From contig NZ_JPYO01000046.1 in assembly GCF_000757485.1 (NCBI RefSeq), positions 159,257 to 223,256 of the forward strand: a stretch of DNA of 64,000 nt, in the 5' to 3' direction. A program made the position numbers and the translations under genes. How positions within the stretch are numbered: position 1 is the stretch's first letter; each line of letters begins with the position of its first letter. Of the stretch, positions 50,873 through 60,330 are shown one piece after another. Source of the stretch: Achromobacter sp. RTa (lineage in GTDB: Bacteria > Pseudomonadota > Gammaproteobacteria > Burkholderiales > Burkholderiaceae_B). A model generated the notes under the pieces. The model saw nothing but the letters and a program-made list of their open reading frames with translations, was not told the origin of the DNA and ran no database searches.

Positions 50873-52495
50873 CTACTTGCCCTGTTGTTTGGAGGCTTCC
50901 TCGAAGTGCTTTTCGATGGCGCGGTCCACTTCCGCCTGGACCTGGTCCACGCTGAATGAGGCGGGGCGCTGGCTTGGCGGATACTCGATGAACGTCTGCA
51001 GGAATTGCGCCGCCTTCATGGAAGCGATGAGCACCAGGTAGTCATTCTTGACCAGCCAATCGTAATATTGGTCGGAGACCACGTCGGCGCGCTCATAGGG
51101 GTCCATTCTCAGGTTGAACAGCTTGGGCACGCGCAGGCATACGAACGGATCCTTCCATACCGCGAAGCCGCCCGGGGACTGCTGCTCGCAGAAGACCGCT
51201 TTCCAGTCCCTGTATCGCATCGCGACCAGCATGCCGTCGTCGTTGAAGTAATAGAAATCTTCACGCGCGCTGTCGGGGGTCTTGCCCGTCAGGTAGTCGA
51301 GCTGGTTGTAGCCGTCCAGATGGACCTTGTAGCTCTTGTTTGCGCCGTTCGGCGTCCATCCCTTGCGCAAGCGTTCCTTGACGTCCATGTCTCCCACCGC
51401 GGCGAGCAGCGTGGGGAACCAGTCCAGGCCGGAGACTATGCCCGTCTTCACTTCACCGGCGGGAATATGGCCTGGCCAGCGGATCATGGCCGGCACCCGG
51501 TACGCCCCCTCCCAGTTGGAGTTCTTCTCGTTGCGGAATGCAGTGGTCGCCGCGTCCGGCCAGCTGAATTGATTGGGGCCGTTGTCGGTGGTGTAGATGA
51601 CGATGGTGTCGTCGGCTATGCCCAGATCGTCCAGCTTCTTGAGCAGTTTGCCCACGTCCTGGTCGTGCTCCCACATGCCGTCGGCGTAATCGTTGCCGGG
51701 CATCCCGCTCTTGCCCTGGTGCTCGGGGCGGATATGGGTGAACACATGCATGCGGGTGGTGTTCATCCACAGGAAGAACGGCTTGTCGCCCTTGCCGTGC
51801 TTGTCCAGGTAATCCAGCGCCGCGCCCACCGTCTCGTCGTCGATGGTCTCCATGCGCTTGGCGGTCAGGGCCCCGGTGTCCTGGATCTTGCCGTCGGCGC
51901 TGGCCTTGATCACGCCGCGCGGCTGGTAGCTCTTGATGATGGGATCGGTGGAATTCTTGGGCCAATACGGGCGCTCCGGCTCCTCCTCGGCGTTCAGGTG
52001 GTAGAGGTTGCCGAAGAATTCGTCGAAGCCGTGCTTGGTCGGCAGGTACTCGTCGCGGTCGCCGAGGTGGTTCTTGCCGAACTGGGCCGTTACATAGCCG
52101 TGGGCCTTCAAGGCCTGCGCGATCGTGATGTCGCGGTCCTGCAGGCCGACGGGCGCGCCGGGCATGCCGACCTTCGATAGGCCGGTGCGGCGCGGGACCT
52201 GCCCGGTGATGAAGGTGGACCTGCCCGCCGTGCAGCTGTTTTCCGCGTAATAGTCGGTGAAGGTGAGCCCTTCGTTGGCGATCCGGTCGATGTTCGGCGT
52301 CCTGTAGCCGACCACGCCCTTGGTATAGGTACTGATGTTCGCCTGGCCGATATCGTCGCCGAATATGACGAGAATGTTGGGCTTTTTCCCGGGTTCCTGG
52401 CCCTTGGCCGGCGCGCCCTGGGCGTGCGCCCCGGCCGTCAGCGCCAGGCTGCCGGCGGCCATCAAGGCCGCTCCTAACCATCGTGCTGCTTTCAT
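50873..52495 (-). CDS. Periplasmic sulfatase (arylsulfatase family, formylglycine type)
   Basis: 540 residues from ATG 52495 (SD AAGGAG). Signal peptide AARWLGAALMAAGSLALTAGAHA. Metal ligands appear in NILVIFGDDIG, and the formylglycine motif is CTAGR (Cys 88 to Arg 92), which needs an FGE-type maturase encoded elsewhere. Further family segments are FGKNHLGDRDEYLPTKHGFDEFFG, VIYTTDNGPNQFSWPD and MIRWPGHIPAGEV. It removes sulfate from an aromatic or sugar ester in the periplasm. It is placed inside the MoxR-Bat envelope operon, 47 nt after the HAD gene. Confidence 0.93.
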   Translation of the reverse strand: MKAARWLGAALMAAGSLALTAGAHAQGAPAKGQEPGKKPNILVIFGDDIGQANISTYTKGVVGYRTPNIDRIANEGLTFTDYYAENSCTAGRSTFITGQVPRRTGLSKVGMPGAPVGLQDRDITIAQALKAHGYVTAQFGKNHLGDRDEYLPTKHGFDEFFGNLYHLNAEEEPERPYWPKNSTDPIIKSYQPRGVIKASADGKIQDTGALTAKRMETIDDETVGAALDYLDKHGKGDKPFFLWMNTTRMHVFTHIRPEHQGKSGMPGNDYADGMWEHDQDVGKLLKKLDDLGIADDTIVIYTTDNGPNQFSWPDAATTAFRNEKNSNWEGAYRVPAMIRWPGHIPAGEVKTGIVSGLDWFPTLLAAVGDMDVKERLRKGWTPNGANKSYKVHLDGYNQLDYLTGKTPDSAREDFYYFNDDGMLVAMRYRDWKAVFCEQQSPGGFAVWKDPFVCLRVPKLFNLRMDPYERADVVSDQYYDWLVKNDYLVLIASMKAAQFLQTFIEYPPSQRPASFSVDQVQAEVDRAIEKHFEEASKQQGK

Positions 52496-52542
52496 TGCCG
52501 CTCTCCTTGCCCGCGCGCGGGCCGCTGGGTCAACAGAAATCA

Positions 52543-53571
52543 TCAAGGCTGGTTGAATTCGTAGATGCGCGTCCACTCCTTTTCCATATCGACGACCGTC
52601 CATCCTTTGCTGCGTGCCTCGTCCAAGGCTTTGTCCAGGCGCCCGATGCTGGAATCCCGGTCATAGGCCCATTCGCGTTTGGCGTCGGTGTGATGGACGA
52701 TGCCGGCGAACCGCTTGCCCGATCCCGCCGCGGTCCACTGGAGCATCTGCAGATCGCCGTCGGAATTGCCGAACGCCAGGATCGGGCGGCGCCCGATATA
52801 GCGTTGGATCGCCACGGGTTTGCCCGGGCCGTCGTCGTTGAATTCCAGCTTGGGCTGGCGCATGAGCTGGAACGTGCCGCCCTGGGCCTGGAATTCGGTG
52901 GTGAACCCGCTGCCGATGACCTGCTCCGGCGGCACGCCGTAGGCCGCTTCCGTCCAGGGGCGCATGAACTCCGTTTCGCCGCCTGAAACGATGTAGGTCT
53001 TGAAGCCCCGGGCGCGCAGGTAATCCAGCAACTCGCGCATGGGCACGTAGGTCATGCTGGTGTAGGGCTTCCCGGTGCGCGGATGCCGCGCGGTCCGCAG
53101 CCACTCGTCCACCCGTTGCGAGAACTGCTCCACCGTCATTCCCGTATGGGTGGCGACGACGATCTCCATCAGGCCGCGTTCGCCCGATTTGGCGAGCGCG
53201 GCCTTGTCGTCCTGCAGCACCGCCTTGAACGGCTGCCGGCTGTTCCATTCGGGATGGGACGGCGCCTGGGCGCGGACCTCGTCCAGCGCGAACAGGAACT
53301 GGAAATACATGGGCTGCTCGCTCCAGAGCGTGCCGTCGTTGTCGAAGACCGCGATGCGGGCCTCGGGCGCCACGAAATCCGGGCTCCCCGGCTGCGTCAC
53401 CGCATCGACGAATTCGACGATGGCGCTGCGCGAGGGCCCGTCGGCCCACGAAGGCAGGTCGGCGCGCGTCTGGGACGCAGGCGCCGCGCAGCCCGCCAGC
53501 AGGCACAATGCGCACAGCCACATCCACCCGAGCCAGCGCCGCATTGGTTCGATGTCATTGAAACGCCGCAT
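52543..53571 (-). CDS. HAD-superfamily phosphatase, lipoprotein
   Basis: 342 residues from ATG 53571, which shares one base with the BatD stop. A second ATG at 53544 (MRRWLGWMWLCALC) gives a more usual lipoprotein signal; the lipobox LLAGC puts the lipidated Cys at 28 by the longer start. HAD motif I is VFDNDGTLW (nucleophile D77, acid D79), motif II lies in KTYIVSGGETEFMRPW and motif III in ILAFGNSDGDLQML. It resembles phosphoserine-phosphatase-like haloacid dehalogenases. Periplasmic anchoring suggests it acts on a periplasmic phosphate ester. It overlaps the BatD gene and precedes the sulfatase. Confidence 0.9.
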   Translation of the reverse strand: MRRFNDIEPMRRWLGWMWLCALCLLAGCAAPASQTRADLPSWADGPSRSAIVEFVDAVTQPGSPDFVAPEARIAVFDNDGTLWSEQPMYFQFLFALDEVRAQAPSHPEWNSRQPFKAVLQDDKAALAKSGERGLMEIVVATHTGMTVEQFSQRVDEWLRTARHPRTGKPYTSMTYVPMRELLDYLRARGFKTYIVSGGETEFMRPWTEAAYGVPPEQVIGSGFTTEFQAQGGTFQLMRQPKLEFNDDGPGKPVAIQRYIGRRPILAFGNSDGDLQMLQWTAAGSGKRFAGIVHHTDAKREWAYDRDSSIGRLDKALDEARSKGWTVVDMEKEWTRIYEFNQP

Positions 53572-54911
53572 CAGCTTCTCCCCGCGCGCGTATTGCGCTC
53601 TTGGTCGACAGGATTCAATTCAGCCGGCAAGGCCGCCGGGGCGGGCCCGCGCCGGCGCCAGGCTTTTCGCCATGCGCGGCTGCGGGCCGCGAGCGCCGCG
53701 CGCCAATCCGCATGCCCTCCCCCCTCGCCGTAAATCCGCTGCAGCGTGCTTTCCCCGAGCTGGCGGTCGGCCTCTTCCATGGGCGCCAGCGCCGCGCGCA
53801 GCGTCACCGCGCCGCTGCCGCGCCGGATCCACCGATAGAAGTTGCTCAGCACCGGCTGCGCGCCGCGCGCCTCCCGGCGCCATGCGAGCCAATAGCAGGG
53901 TTCGCTGGCCCGCCAGCGGGCCTGGCCGGCCTTTGCGGCGGCGCCCAGCACCCGAGCCAGCCGCATCCACCATGCCCATCCCAGCCATAGCGCCAATGCC
54001 GCCGCCGTCACGCCGATGACCGCAGGCGCGGCCCAGGCCGGCAGCAGCCAGCGCGCGCCATGGCGCAACTGGGCCAGGTCGTCGGCCAGCGAGAACGGCG
54101 GCGCGGCCTGGGGAGCTGCGGCTACGTCGACCCGGCGGCCGGGCAGCGTCTTGCTCTGGGGCGCGCCGCTGGGCCCGTCGGTCCAGTTCAGGGTCAGGGG
54201 CGGCAGTTCATAGCTGCCAGCCTCTTGCGCGATATAGTCGGCGCGGTCGATACGCTGGCCGCCCAGGAAGCCGCCGCGTCCATCGGTCAGCGTGACCACC
54301 TCGGGCTCTCGCGGATAGCGCTTGAAGTGCGGCACGTCCCCAAGCGGAGCCGGCGGCAGGAGCATCGCCTGCACCCCGTCGGCCCGCTGGGTCACGCTGC
54401 GAGTGATGCGGCCGCCCTGCACCATCGGATCCGGCGCCAGGGTGTACGACTGCGTCACGGACAGTTCTCCAACGACCTTGCCTGGCTGGGCCGCGCCGGT
54501 GAACTCGATGGACAAGGGCTCGCTCTCTGCCGTGACCGGGGCGCCTCCGGGCCCCAGCTGCGCGGTCACGGCCAATGCCGGTATCTGCAGCGTGCCGGCC
54601 GACTGAGCGCTCAGCAGATAGGTGTAGCGCAAACCGCTGAAGGCCTGGCCGTCCTGGCTGCCGCGCACCAGCTCGGCTTCGCCCGAAGGCGGAGTCACCA
54701 GCACGCCGGGCAGCTCCAGCGCGGGCAGCCGCGGGGGCTGCGTGAACCAGGTGGAAGTCATCACTTCCAGTTGCAGCCGGACCGTCGCGCCGGCCTGCGC
54801 CTGCGCCGGCGCCTTGGCGGTCACGCGCAGCATCGGCGCCTCTTGCGCGTGCAGCGAAGCCGCCAGCGCCATGGCGAGCAGCAGGCTCCAACGGCGGAAC
54901 AGGCGCATCAT
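53571..54911 (-). CDS. BatD-like protein (oxygen-tolerance family)
   Basis: 446 residues from ATG 54911 (MMRLFRRWSL), overlapping the upstream stop as ATGA. Signal peptide RRWSLLLAMALAASLHAQ, then repeated immunoglobulin-like strands (LRVTAKAPAQAQAGATVRLQLEV; IPALAVTAQLG; ITRSVTQRADG), one membrane helix near residue 305 (AAPAVIGVTAAALALWLGWAWW) and a cytoplasmic basic tail. This is the layout of BatD, the periplasmic membrane-anchored member of Bat systems. It presumably bridges the VWA proteins to periplasmic partners. Confidence 0.82.
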   Translation of the reverse strand: MMRLFRRWSLLLAMALAASLHAQEAPMLRVTAKAPAQAQAGATVRLQLEVMTSTWFTQPPRLPALELPGVLVTPPSGEAELVRGSQDGQAFSGLRYTYLLSAQSAGTLQIPALAVTAQLGPGGAPVTAESEPLSIEFTGAAQPGKVVGELSVTQSYTLAPDPMVQGGRITRSVTQRADGVQAMLLPPAPLGDVPHFKRYPREPEVVTLTDGRGGFLGGQRIDRADYIAQEAGSYELPPLTLNWTDGPSGAPQSKTLPGRRVDVAAAPQAAPPFSLADDLAQLRHGARWLLPAWAAPAVIGVTAAALALWLGWAWWMRLARVLGAAAKAGQARWRASEPCYWLAWRREARGAQPVLSNFYRWIRRGSGAVTLRAALAPMEEADRQLGESTLQRIYGEGGGHADWRAALAARSRAWRKAWRRRGPAPAALPAELNPVDQERNTRAGRS

Positions 54912-56419
54912 GGCGGCCCTCCCGCGTCCTGCGCCGCGAACTTGCCGCGCAGAAAGCGCGCGGGCGACAGGCTGAGATTGCGCAGCCAGATATCCTCCGA
55001 CGCGGCTTGCGGCGTCTGCACCTTCGCGAGCTGGCCCGCCTGGGCGGTCTTGTCGGCAACGGTGCGATCCGGCGGCTCGCCCTGGTCGCCCTGCTGTTCC
55101 TGGCTCATCGCCGCCAGCAGCCGCGTCACGATTCCGCGGTTCACGACCGCCGGCTCCCATCCCGGCTTCAGGGCCAGGGCGCGATCGTAGGCCGAGAGCG
55201 CCGCGTCGTAGCGGTGCAGCCGGACCTGCGTGTTGCCGATGTAGAAATAGGCCTCGGGGCTGGTCTGCTGCGAGAACGCCGTCAACGCGGCGGGATAATC
55301 GCCGGCCGCGTAGGCCGCCCGTCCCTTCCAGTACGGATCCTGGAAATGGTCCGCCGCCGCGCCGAAGTCGCCGCGGTCGAACGCCAGCCGCCCCTGCTGG
55401 TCGGGCGTGAAGAACGCATCGGCCAGGCCGCCGGCGTTGGCCTCGTGCGGCGCCGAGAAGGCGAATACACCCGCCACCAGGCAGGCCTGCCACGCTACGC
55501 GCCAGCCGCGCCGCAGCGCCAGCAGCGCCAGCAGGGCCAGAGGCCAGCACAGCCAGTAGCCCGCGTCTTTCCAGTGCGGCGACCCCGCCGCGGCGTCCTG
55601 CACGGATTCGAAATGCTGCTGAGCATGCAGGGCGATCCAGTCCAGGTCGTCCGGGCTGGCCGTCAGGCTGCCCAGCGGGGCGCCCGCCGCCCGTGCCAGT
55701 TCGCGCAAGGCCGGCACGTCGACGCCTCCCGGCGCCCCGCCCTTCCCCACGGCCAAGATGAGGATCTGCAGGTCGCGCGCTGCCTGGGCCCGCTCCCGCA
55801 CCTTGTCCGGCGCGGGAGCTCCGTCGGTCATGAGCAGCAGCGTGCCGCCGGCGCGTTCGGCCGCCAGCACCTGCGCCGCCAGGTCGATGGCGCCGGCCGC
55901 GTCGCGGCCGTCGCGGTCGATCAGATCGGTGGACAGGGCCTGGGCGAAGAGGTCCAGCAGATCGTGGTCATCGGTGGGCGGCAGCACGAGGTGGCTGCTG
56001 CCGGCGTAGGCGATCAGGCCCGTTTTTGCGCCGGCACGGCGCGCAGCCAGGTCTCGCACGGTCTGTTTGGCGGCTTCCAGGCGCGACGGCGGCACATCGG
56101 TGGCGTCCATGGTGCGCGACAGGTCCACGGCAACCACCAGCGGCGCCACGTTGTCGAGGAAATCGGGCTCGTCCCGTTGCCAGGCCGGTCCCGCGGCGGC
56201 AACCGAGCCCAAGGCGAGCAGCAGCGCCATCAGGTCCAGCGGCCGCGGGCCTCGCGAACCCGCTGTATGGAGGGTCAGATACGGCAGCAATTGGGGCGCG
56301 ATTCCGCTGTCCCGGCCAATCGCGCCGCGCTGGGCGCGGCCCGCGGCCCACAAGGCGATCGCGAGCGCGGCGCCCAGCAGGAACCAAGGCCTCAGGAAGT
56401 GGAAATCGCTCAGGTCCAC
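54908..56419 (-). CDS. VWA-TPR membrane protein (BatB/BatC-like fusion)
   Basis: 503 residues from GTG 56419, chosen because GAGGGG lies just upstream and VDLSDFHFLRPWF matches BatB-type starts; the longer ATG reading to 56488 runs into the preceding gene. Two N-terminal helices precede a von Willebrand A domain with MIDAS D99-L-S-R-T (Thr instead of the final Ser), and LLLMTDG. A middle helix pair (YWLCWPLALLALLALRRG; AWQACLVAGVFAFS) and a C-terminal TPR segment (YFYIGNTQVRLHRYDAALSAYDRALALKPG) follow. BatB and BatC are separate genes in some bacteria and fused here. Overlaps BatA by 10 nt. Confidence 0.88.
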   Translation of the reverse strand: MDLSDFHFLRPWFLLGAALAIALWAAGRAQRGAIGRDSGIAPQLLPYLTLHTAGSRGPRPLDLMALLLALGSVAAAGPAWQRDEPDFLDNVAPLVVAVDLSRTMDATDVPPSRLEAAKQTVRDLAARRAGAKTGLIAYAGSSHLVLPPTDDHDLLDLFAQALSTDLIDRDGRDAAGAIDLAAQVLAAERAGGTLLLMTDGAPAPDKVRERAQAARDLQILILAVGKGGAPGGVDVPALRELARAAGAPLGSLTASPDDLDWIALHAQQHFESVQDAAAGSPHWKDAGYWLCWPLALLALLALRRGWRVAWQACLVAGVFAFSAPHEANAGGLADAFFTPDQQGRLAFDRGDFGAAADHFQDPYWKGRAAYAAGDYPAALTAFSQQTSPEAYFYIGNTQVRLHRYDAALSAYDRALALKPGWEPAVVNRGIVTRLLAAMSQEQQGDQGEPPDRTVADKTAQAGQLAKVQTPQAASEDIWLRNLSLSPARFLRGKFAAQDAGGPP

Positions 56420-57414
56420 GACGTCCCCTCCTTCCCGCCCTCTCTTGCCCCCAGTCGCGACCGCAGCGCCGCGATGGCGTGCCAGCATCCCAGCAAAACC
56501 AGCGCGGCCGCCAGCGGAATCCAGAAATACTCGCGGGCGGGCTGGTGGCTAAGTGTCTTCACCTCTTGCGGCGTCAGGCGATCCAGGGTCGCGTAGACCT
56601 CGTGCAGCGCGGCGAGATCGCCGGCGCGGAAGAACCGCCCGCCGGTGGCGCTTGCGATGGATTGCAGCGCGGCGAAGTCCACGCGGTCTTCGCCGCTGGC
56701 CTGGGGATCGCCAATGCCGATCGTGTGCACCACGATGCGGTGATCGGAGGCGAGCCGGGCCGCGCGCACCGGCGGCACCGCGCTGCCCGTATCGTTGCCG
56801 TCCGTCAGCAGGATCATCACCTTGTCGCGCTCCCTGGCCGCGTCCAGCATGCGGATGCCCAGCCCTATCGCGTCGCCGATCGCGGTGTTGCGTCCCGCCA
56901 TGCCCACCGCGGTCTGGTCCAGCAACAGGCTCAGCGTTGCATGGTCCCGCGTCAGCGGGGCCTGAGGATAGGCGCCCGTGCCGAAGACGATCAATCCCAG
57001 CCGGTCGCTGCCGCGCTTGGCGATGAAGTCGGCCACCACCGCCTTGACGGCCTGCCAGCGTGTCGAGGGTTTGCCCTGGGCGTCGCGGAAATCGGCGCTG
57101 TCCATGGACTGCGATATGTCGACCGCCAGCAGGATGTCGCGCACCGGTTCGGTATGGGTCAACGGCGGCTCGACCCACTGCGGCCGGGCCAGCGCCAGCA
57201 GCAGCAACAGCCACACCACGACGTTCAGCCACAGTTGCCCGCGGCTGGCCTGCACGCCGGGGCGCGACGGGGACTTTCCCGTCAGCCTGGCCATGGTGTC
57301 GAAGAACGGCGTGCGCAGCGCGCTGCGCGCCTGCACATAGGGAGGCAGCCAGCGATAGACGGCCCACGCCAATGGCGCGGCGGCCAACAGCCAGGGATAT
57401 TCAAGCCTCCACAT
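56410..57414 (-). CDS. VWA membrane protein (BatA-like)
   Basis: 334 residues from ATG 57414. N-terminal helices YPWLLAAAPLAWAVYRWL and VVVWLLLLLALARPQW precede a VWA domain with a complete MIDAS: D99-I-S101-Q-S103, the threonine region in GRNTAIGDAIGLG and LLTDGNDTGSAVPP. A C-terminal helix (YFWIPLAAALVLLGCWHAIAAL) anchors it. BatA proteins bind a metal-dependent ligand in the periplasm and work with MoxR ATPases. It overlaps the DUF4381 gene by 14 nt. Confidence 0.9.
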   Translation of the reverse strand: MWRLEYPWLLAAAPLAWAVYRWLPPYVQARSALRTPFFDTMARLTGKSPSRPGVQASRGQLWLNVVVWLLLLLALARPQWVEPPLTHTEPVRDILLAVDISQSMDSADFRDAQGKPSTRWQAVKAVVADFIAKRGSDRLGLIVFGTGAYPQAPLTRDHATLSLLLDQTAVGMAGRNTAIGDAIGLGIRMLDAARERDKVMILLTDGNDTGSAVPPVRAARLASDHRIVVHTIGIGDPQASGEDRVDFAALQSIASATGGRFFRAGDLAALHEVYATLDRLTPQEVKTLSHQPAREYFWIPLAAALVLLGCWHAIAALRSRLGAREGGKEGTSWT

Positions 57415-57889
57415 GGTGCCGCTCCATCCAGTGGCGGCTGGCTGCCAGCAGCCGGCGCAGTTCCGTGGGATCCAGCGCCCGCACCGACGTATCCGGCGCA
57501 TAGGCCAGCGTTTCCAGCAAACGGGCGCCATCGTCGGGCAAAGGCGGCCCGCAGCGGGCCAGCCAGGCTGTCCAGGCGTCGCCCGCCAGCGGCGCGGCGG
57601 CTCCTGAGGGCTGCGCCGCCAGCGCGGTGCGCTTGAGCAATGCCGGCAGGCTGCGCGCCGCCAGCGGATCCGAGGCGGCCGCGGCTTCGAGCAGCGCCAG
57701 TTCCGACAGCGCTTCACGCCGGTAGCGGTTCCCGTGCCAGCGGCGCCATGCGCGCGTCGCCAGCCAGCCCGCCGCGACCGCCAGCAGCAGGCCGAGCACC
57801 GCCCAGCCCCAGGTTTGCGGCCAGTAGGAGACCGGCACGGGCAAAGGCAGTTCGCGCAACTGGTCCAGGCCTGGCGGTTCGGCGCTCAT
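57401..57889 (-). CDS. DUF4381 domain membrane protein
   Basis: 162 residues. The opening LDQLRELPLPVPVSYWPQTWGWAVLGLLLAVAAGWLATRAWRRWHGNRYRREAL is the DUF4381 signature, with one helix at about 27-46. The rest is a basic/Ala-rich cytoplasmic part (SLPALLKRTALAAQP; WTAWLARCG). DUF4381 proteins are constant members of MoxR-Bat operons. It overlaps the DUF58 gene by four bases (ATGA). Confidence 0.88.
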   Translation of the reverse strand: MSAEPPGLDQLRELPLPVPVSYWPQTWGWAVLGLLLAVAAGWLATRAWRRWHGNRYRREALSELALLEAAAASDPLAARSLPALLKRTALAAQPSGAAAPLAGDAWTAWLARCGPPLPDDGARLLETLAYAPDTSVRALDPTELRRLLAASRHWMERHHVEA

Positions 57890-58821
57890 TTCCGCCCTCC
57901 CGGGATCTGGCGGCCCAACTCCCGGCGCAACTGCGCCAGCTCATCCTGCACCGTATCCACGCTCAACAGCGGCACGCGGCTGCGCCGCAGCAGTTCGGCC
58001 ACTTCGCGCAGCCGGCCGCTGAAGAAATCGGCCAGCGGCTGGCGTTCGCGCCGCCGTCCCACGGCGATTTCCAGATGCAGTTCGCCCTGAGTGACCACCA
58101 GGCGGCCCCGGCTGGGAATGTTCTGCGCCATGGGATCGAACACCAGCACGGCGACGACGTCGTTGTGCGCGGCCAGCAAGCGCAGGCCGCGCAGCGTATC
58201 GTCGTCGGCGCCCGAGAAATCGCTGATGATGCAGACCAGGCAATCGTGCGGCGCCTGCGCCAGGGCGGCGCGCAGCGCGGCGTTCAGGCCCTCCGGCCGA
58301 GGCTGCTCCGGCCGCTGCGCCGACAGGCCCTGGTTGGCCCGGACGACCTCGGCAAGAAAGGCCCGCACCCGGTCACGGCTGCGCAGCGGCTTGAAGCTGC
58401 GCTGGCCGTCGTCGTCGAACACAATGCCGCCGACGCGGTCGCCCGCGCGATACGCCATCCAGGCGGCGGTCGCGGCCAGCCTTGCCCCGACCGCGCATTT
58501 GAACGCGCGGACGGATCCGAAGTACATGCTCATGCGTTGATCCGCCAGCACCAGCGCAGGACGGTCGCGCTCTTCCGTATAGGCCCGCACGTAAGGCTTG
58601 CCGTAGCGCAGCGAAGCCCGCAAGTCCAGCTGCCGCAGATCATCGCCGGGCACGTAGCGGCGCAGTTCGGCGAAATCCAGCCCGCGGCCCCGCAGCCGCG
58701 AACCATGCAGGCCCGCAAGCACGCTGCCCAAGGGTTGGCGCGAGTGAAACGACAAGCCCGACACGGCGGCTTCCAGGGCCATGAGCTCGGCAAGCGGGGG
58801 ATGGACGGGATGCGCTTGCAT
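57886..58821 (-). CDS. DUF58 domain protein with altered MIDAS
   Basis: 311 residues. DUF58 motif: GRGLDFAELRRYVPGDDLRQLDLRASLRYGKPYVRAYTEERDRPALVLADQRMSM. The usual DxSxS metal site reads D94-Q-R-M-S98, so the first Ser is Arg. This may weaken metal binding while leaving the VWA-like fold. Cytoplasmic, without membrane helices. DUF58 proteins link MoxR to the Bat proteins. It is 9 nt after the MoxR gene. Confidence 0.9.
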   Translation of the reverse strand: MQAHPVHPPLAELMALEAAVSGLSFHSRQPLGSVLAGLHGSRLRGRGLDFAELRRYVPGDDLRQLDLRASLRYGKPYVRAYTEERDRPALVLADQRMSMYFGSVRAFKCAVGARLAATAAWMAYRAGDRVGGIVFDDDGQRSFKPLRSRDRVRAFLAEVVRANQGLSAQRPEQPRPEGLNAALRAALAQAPHDCLVCIISDFSGADDDTLRGLRLLAAHNDVVAVLVFDPMAQNIPSRGRLVVTQGELHLEIAVGRRRERQPLADFFSGRLREVAELLRRSRVPLLSVDTVQDELAQLRRELGRQIPGGRK

Positions 58822-58830
58822 GGACGGGCC

Positions 58831-59790
<960 letters not shown>

Positions 59791-60019
59791 GCCTTTCTCC
59801 CCCTCGATCAGCTGCTCATGAAGAGCGGATATTCAATGGCTGGCGAAGCTGCCCCGAAGGGCCTGGGCCAGCGCCTGTTGTTCCGGCCTTATGACGGTCC
59901 GGGCGCCGGGATGCGGGATCGGGTGTGCAGTTTCACTTGCTCTCTCCGTCATGTGGGTCAAGCCGGGGAACATTCGGTGCAGCGGAAATCGAAACCGTTC
60001 TTTCTATCGACAGGAAAAA

Positions 60020-60060
60020 AATAGTGCCAACCCGGATCCCGCGCTATCCGAAAAGCGAAA
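60020..60060 (+). repeat. Copy 2 of the two-part motif (AATAGT, 15 nt, 20-mer), upstream of MoxR
   Basis: AATAGT (60020-60025), 15 bases unrelated to copy 1, then GCGCTATCCGAAAAGCGAAA (60041-60060), identical to copy 1 at 47035-47075 in both parts and spacing. It is 251 bp upstream of the MoxR start, in the opposite orientation to that gene. Confidence 0.7.
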
Positions 60061-60270
60061 TCTCGATTGAATATTTTGCAGCGTCCGCAGAGGCTGGCTG
60101 CGCATGCCGTCCTGGGCTACGCGGCCGCTGTGGCCACGATTCCTCAGGGCAGACAAGCAATATGCCCAAGGGCCGGCCGCCAAGCCAGGCAGGCTCGGCT
60201 GCTAGCGGCGGTCATGCCCAAATCTAAATGGCACCCGGCCGGTATTGCAATGTTTTTATGGATTAAGTCA

Positions 60271-60294
60271 AAAATTTGCAGGCATTGTGGCCTG
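60271..60294 (-). terminator. Probable terminator of the BASS transporter gene
   Basis: CAGGC (60279-60283), loop of six, GCCTG (60290-60294), followed on the minus strand by CAAATTTTTG. It lies 37 nt beyond the stop at 60331. The stem is short, so the call is moderate. Confidence 0.45.
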
Positions 60295-60330
60295 GGGCAG
60301 ACAGTCCGCGCGGAACGCGCCCTGGCATGC

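Larger units (their letters stand above)
59791..60330. other. 540-bp region without a supported gene, upstream of the MoxR operon
   Basis: Short readings exist (for example a 100-codon plus-strand frame at 59925-60227) but show no family, good ribosome site or typical codon use. AT-richer patches lie at about 59995-60075 and 60240-60285. It contains the second copy of the AATAGT-15-GCGCTATCC motif and a hairpin serving the BASS gene. The operon promoter is expected here but no convincing -35/-10 pair was identified. Confidence 0.65.

Noticed and set aside
60061-60200. Remnant of a second AraC gene after motif copy 2
   Set aside because: Only the upstream motif is shared with the AraC region; the sequence after it does not resemble the AraC coding start in any frame.
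59925-60227. 100-codon plus-strand frame in the 540-bp gap upstream of MoxR
   Set aside because: No family, no good ribosome site and atypical composition. Part of it simply translates the repeated 20-mer.
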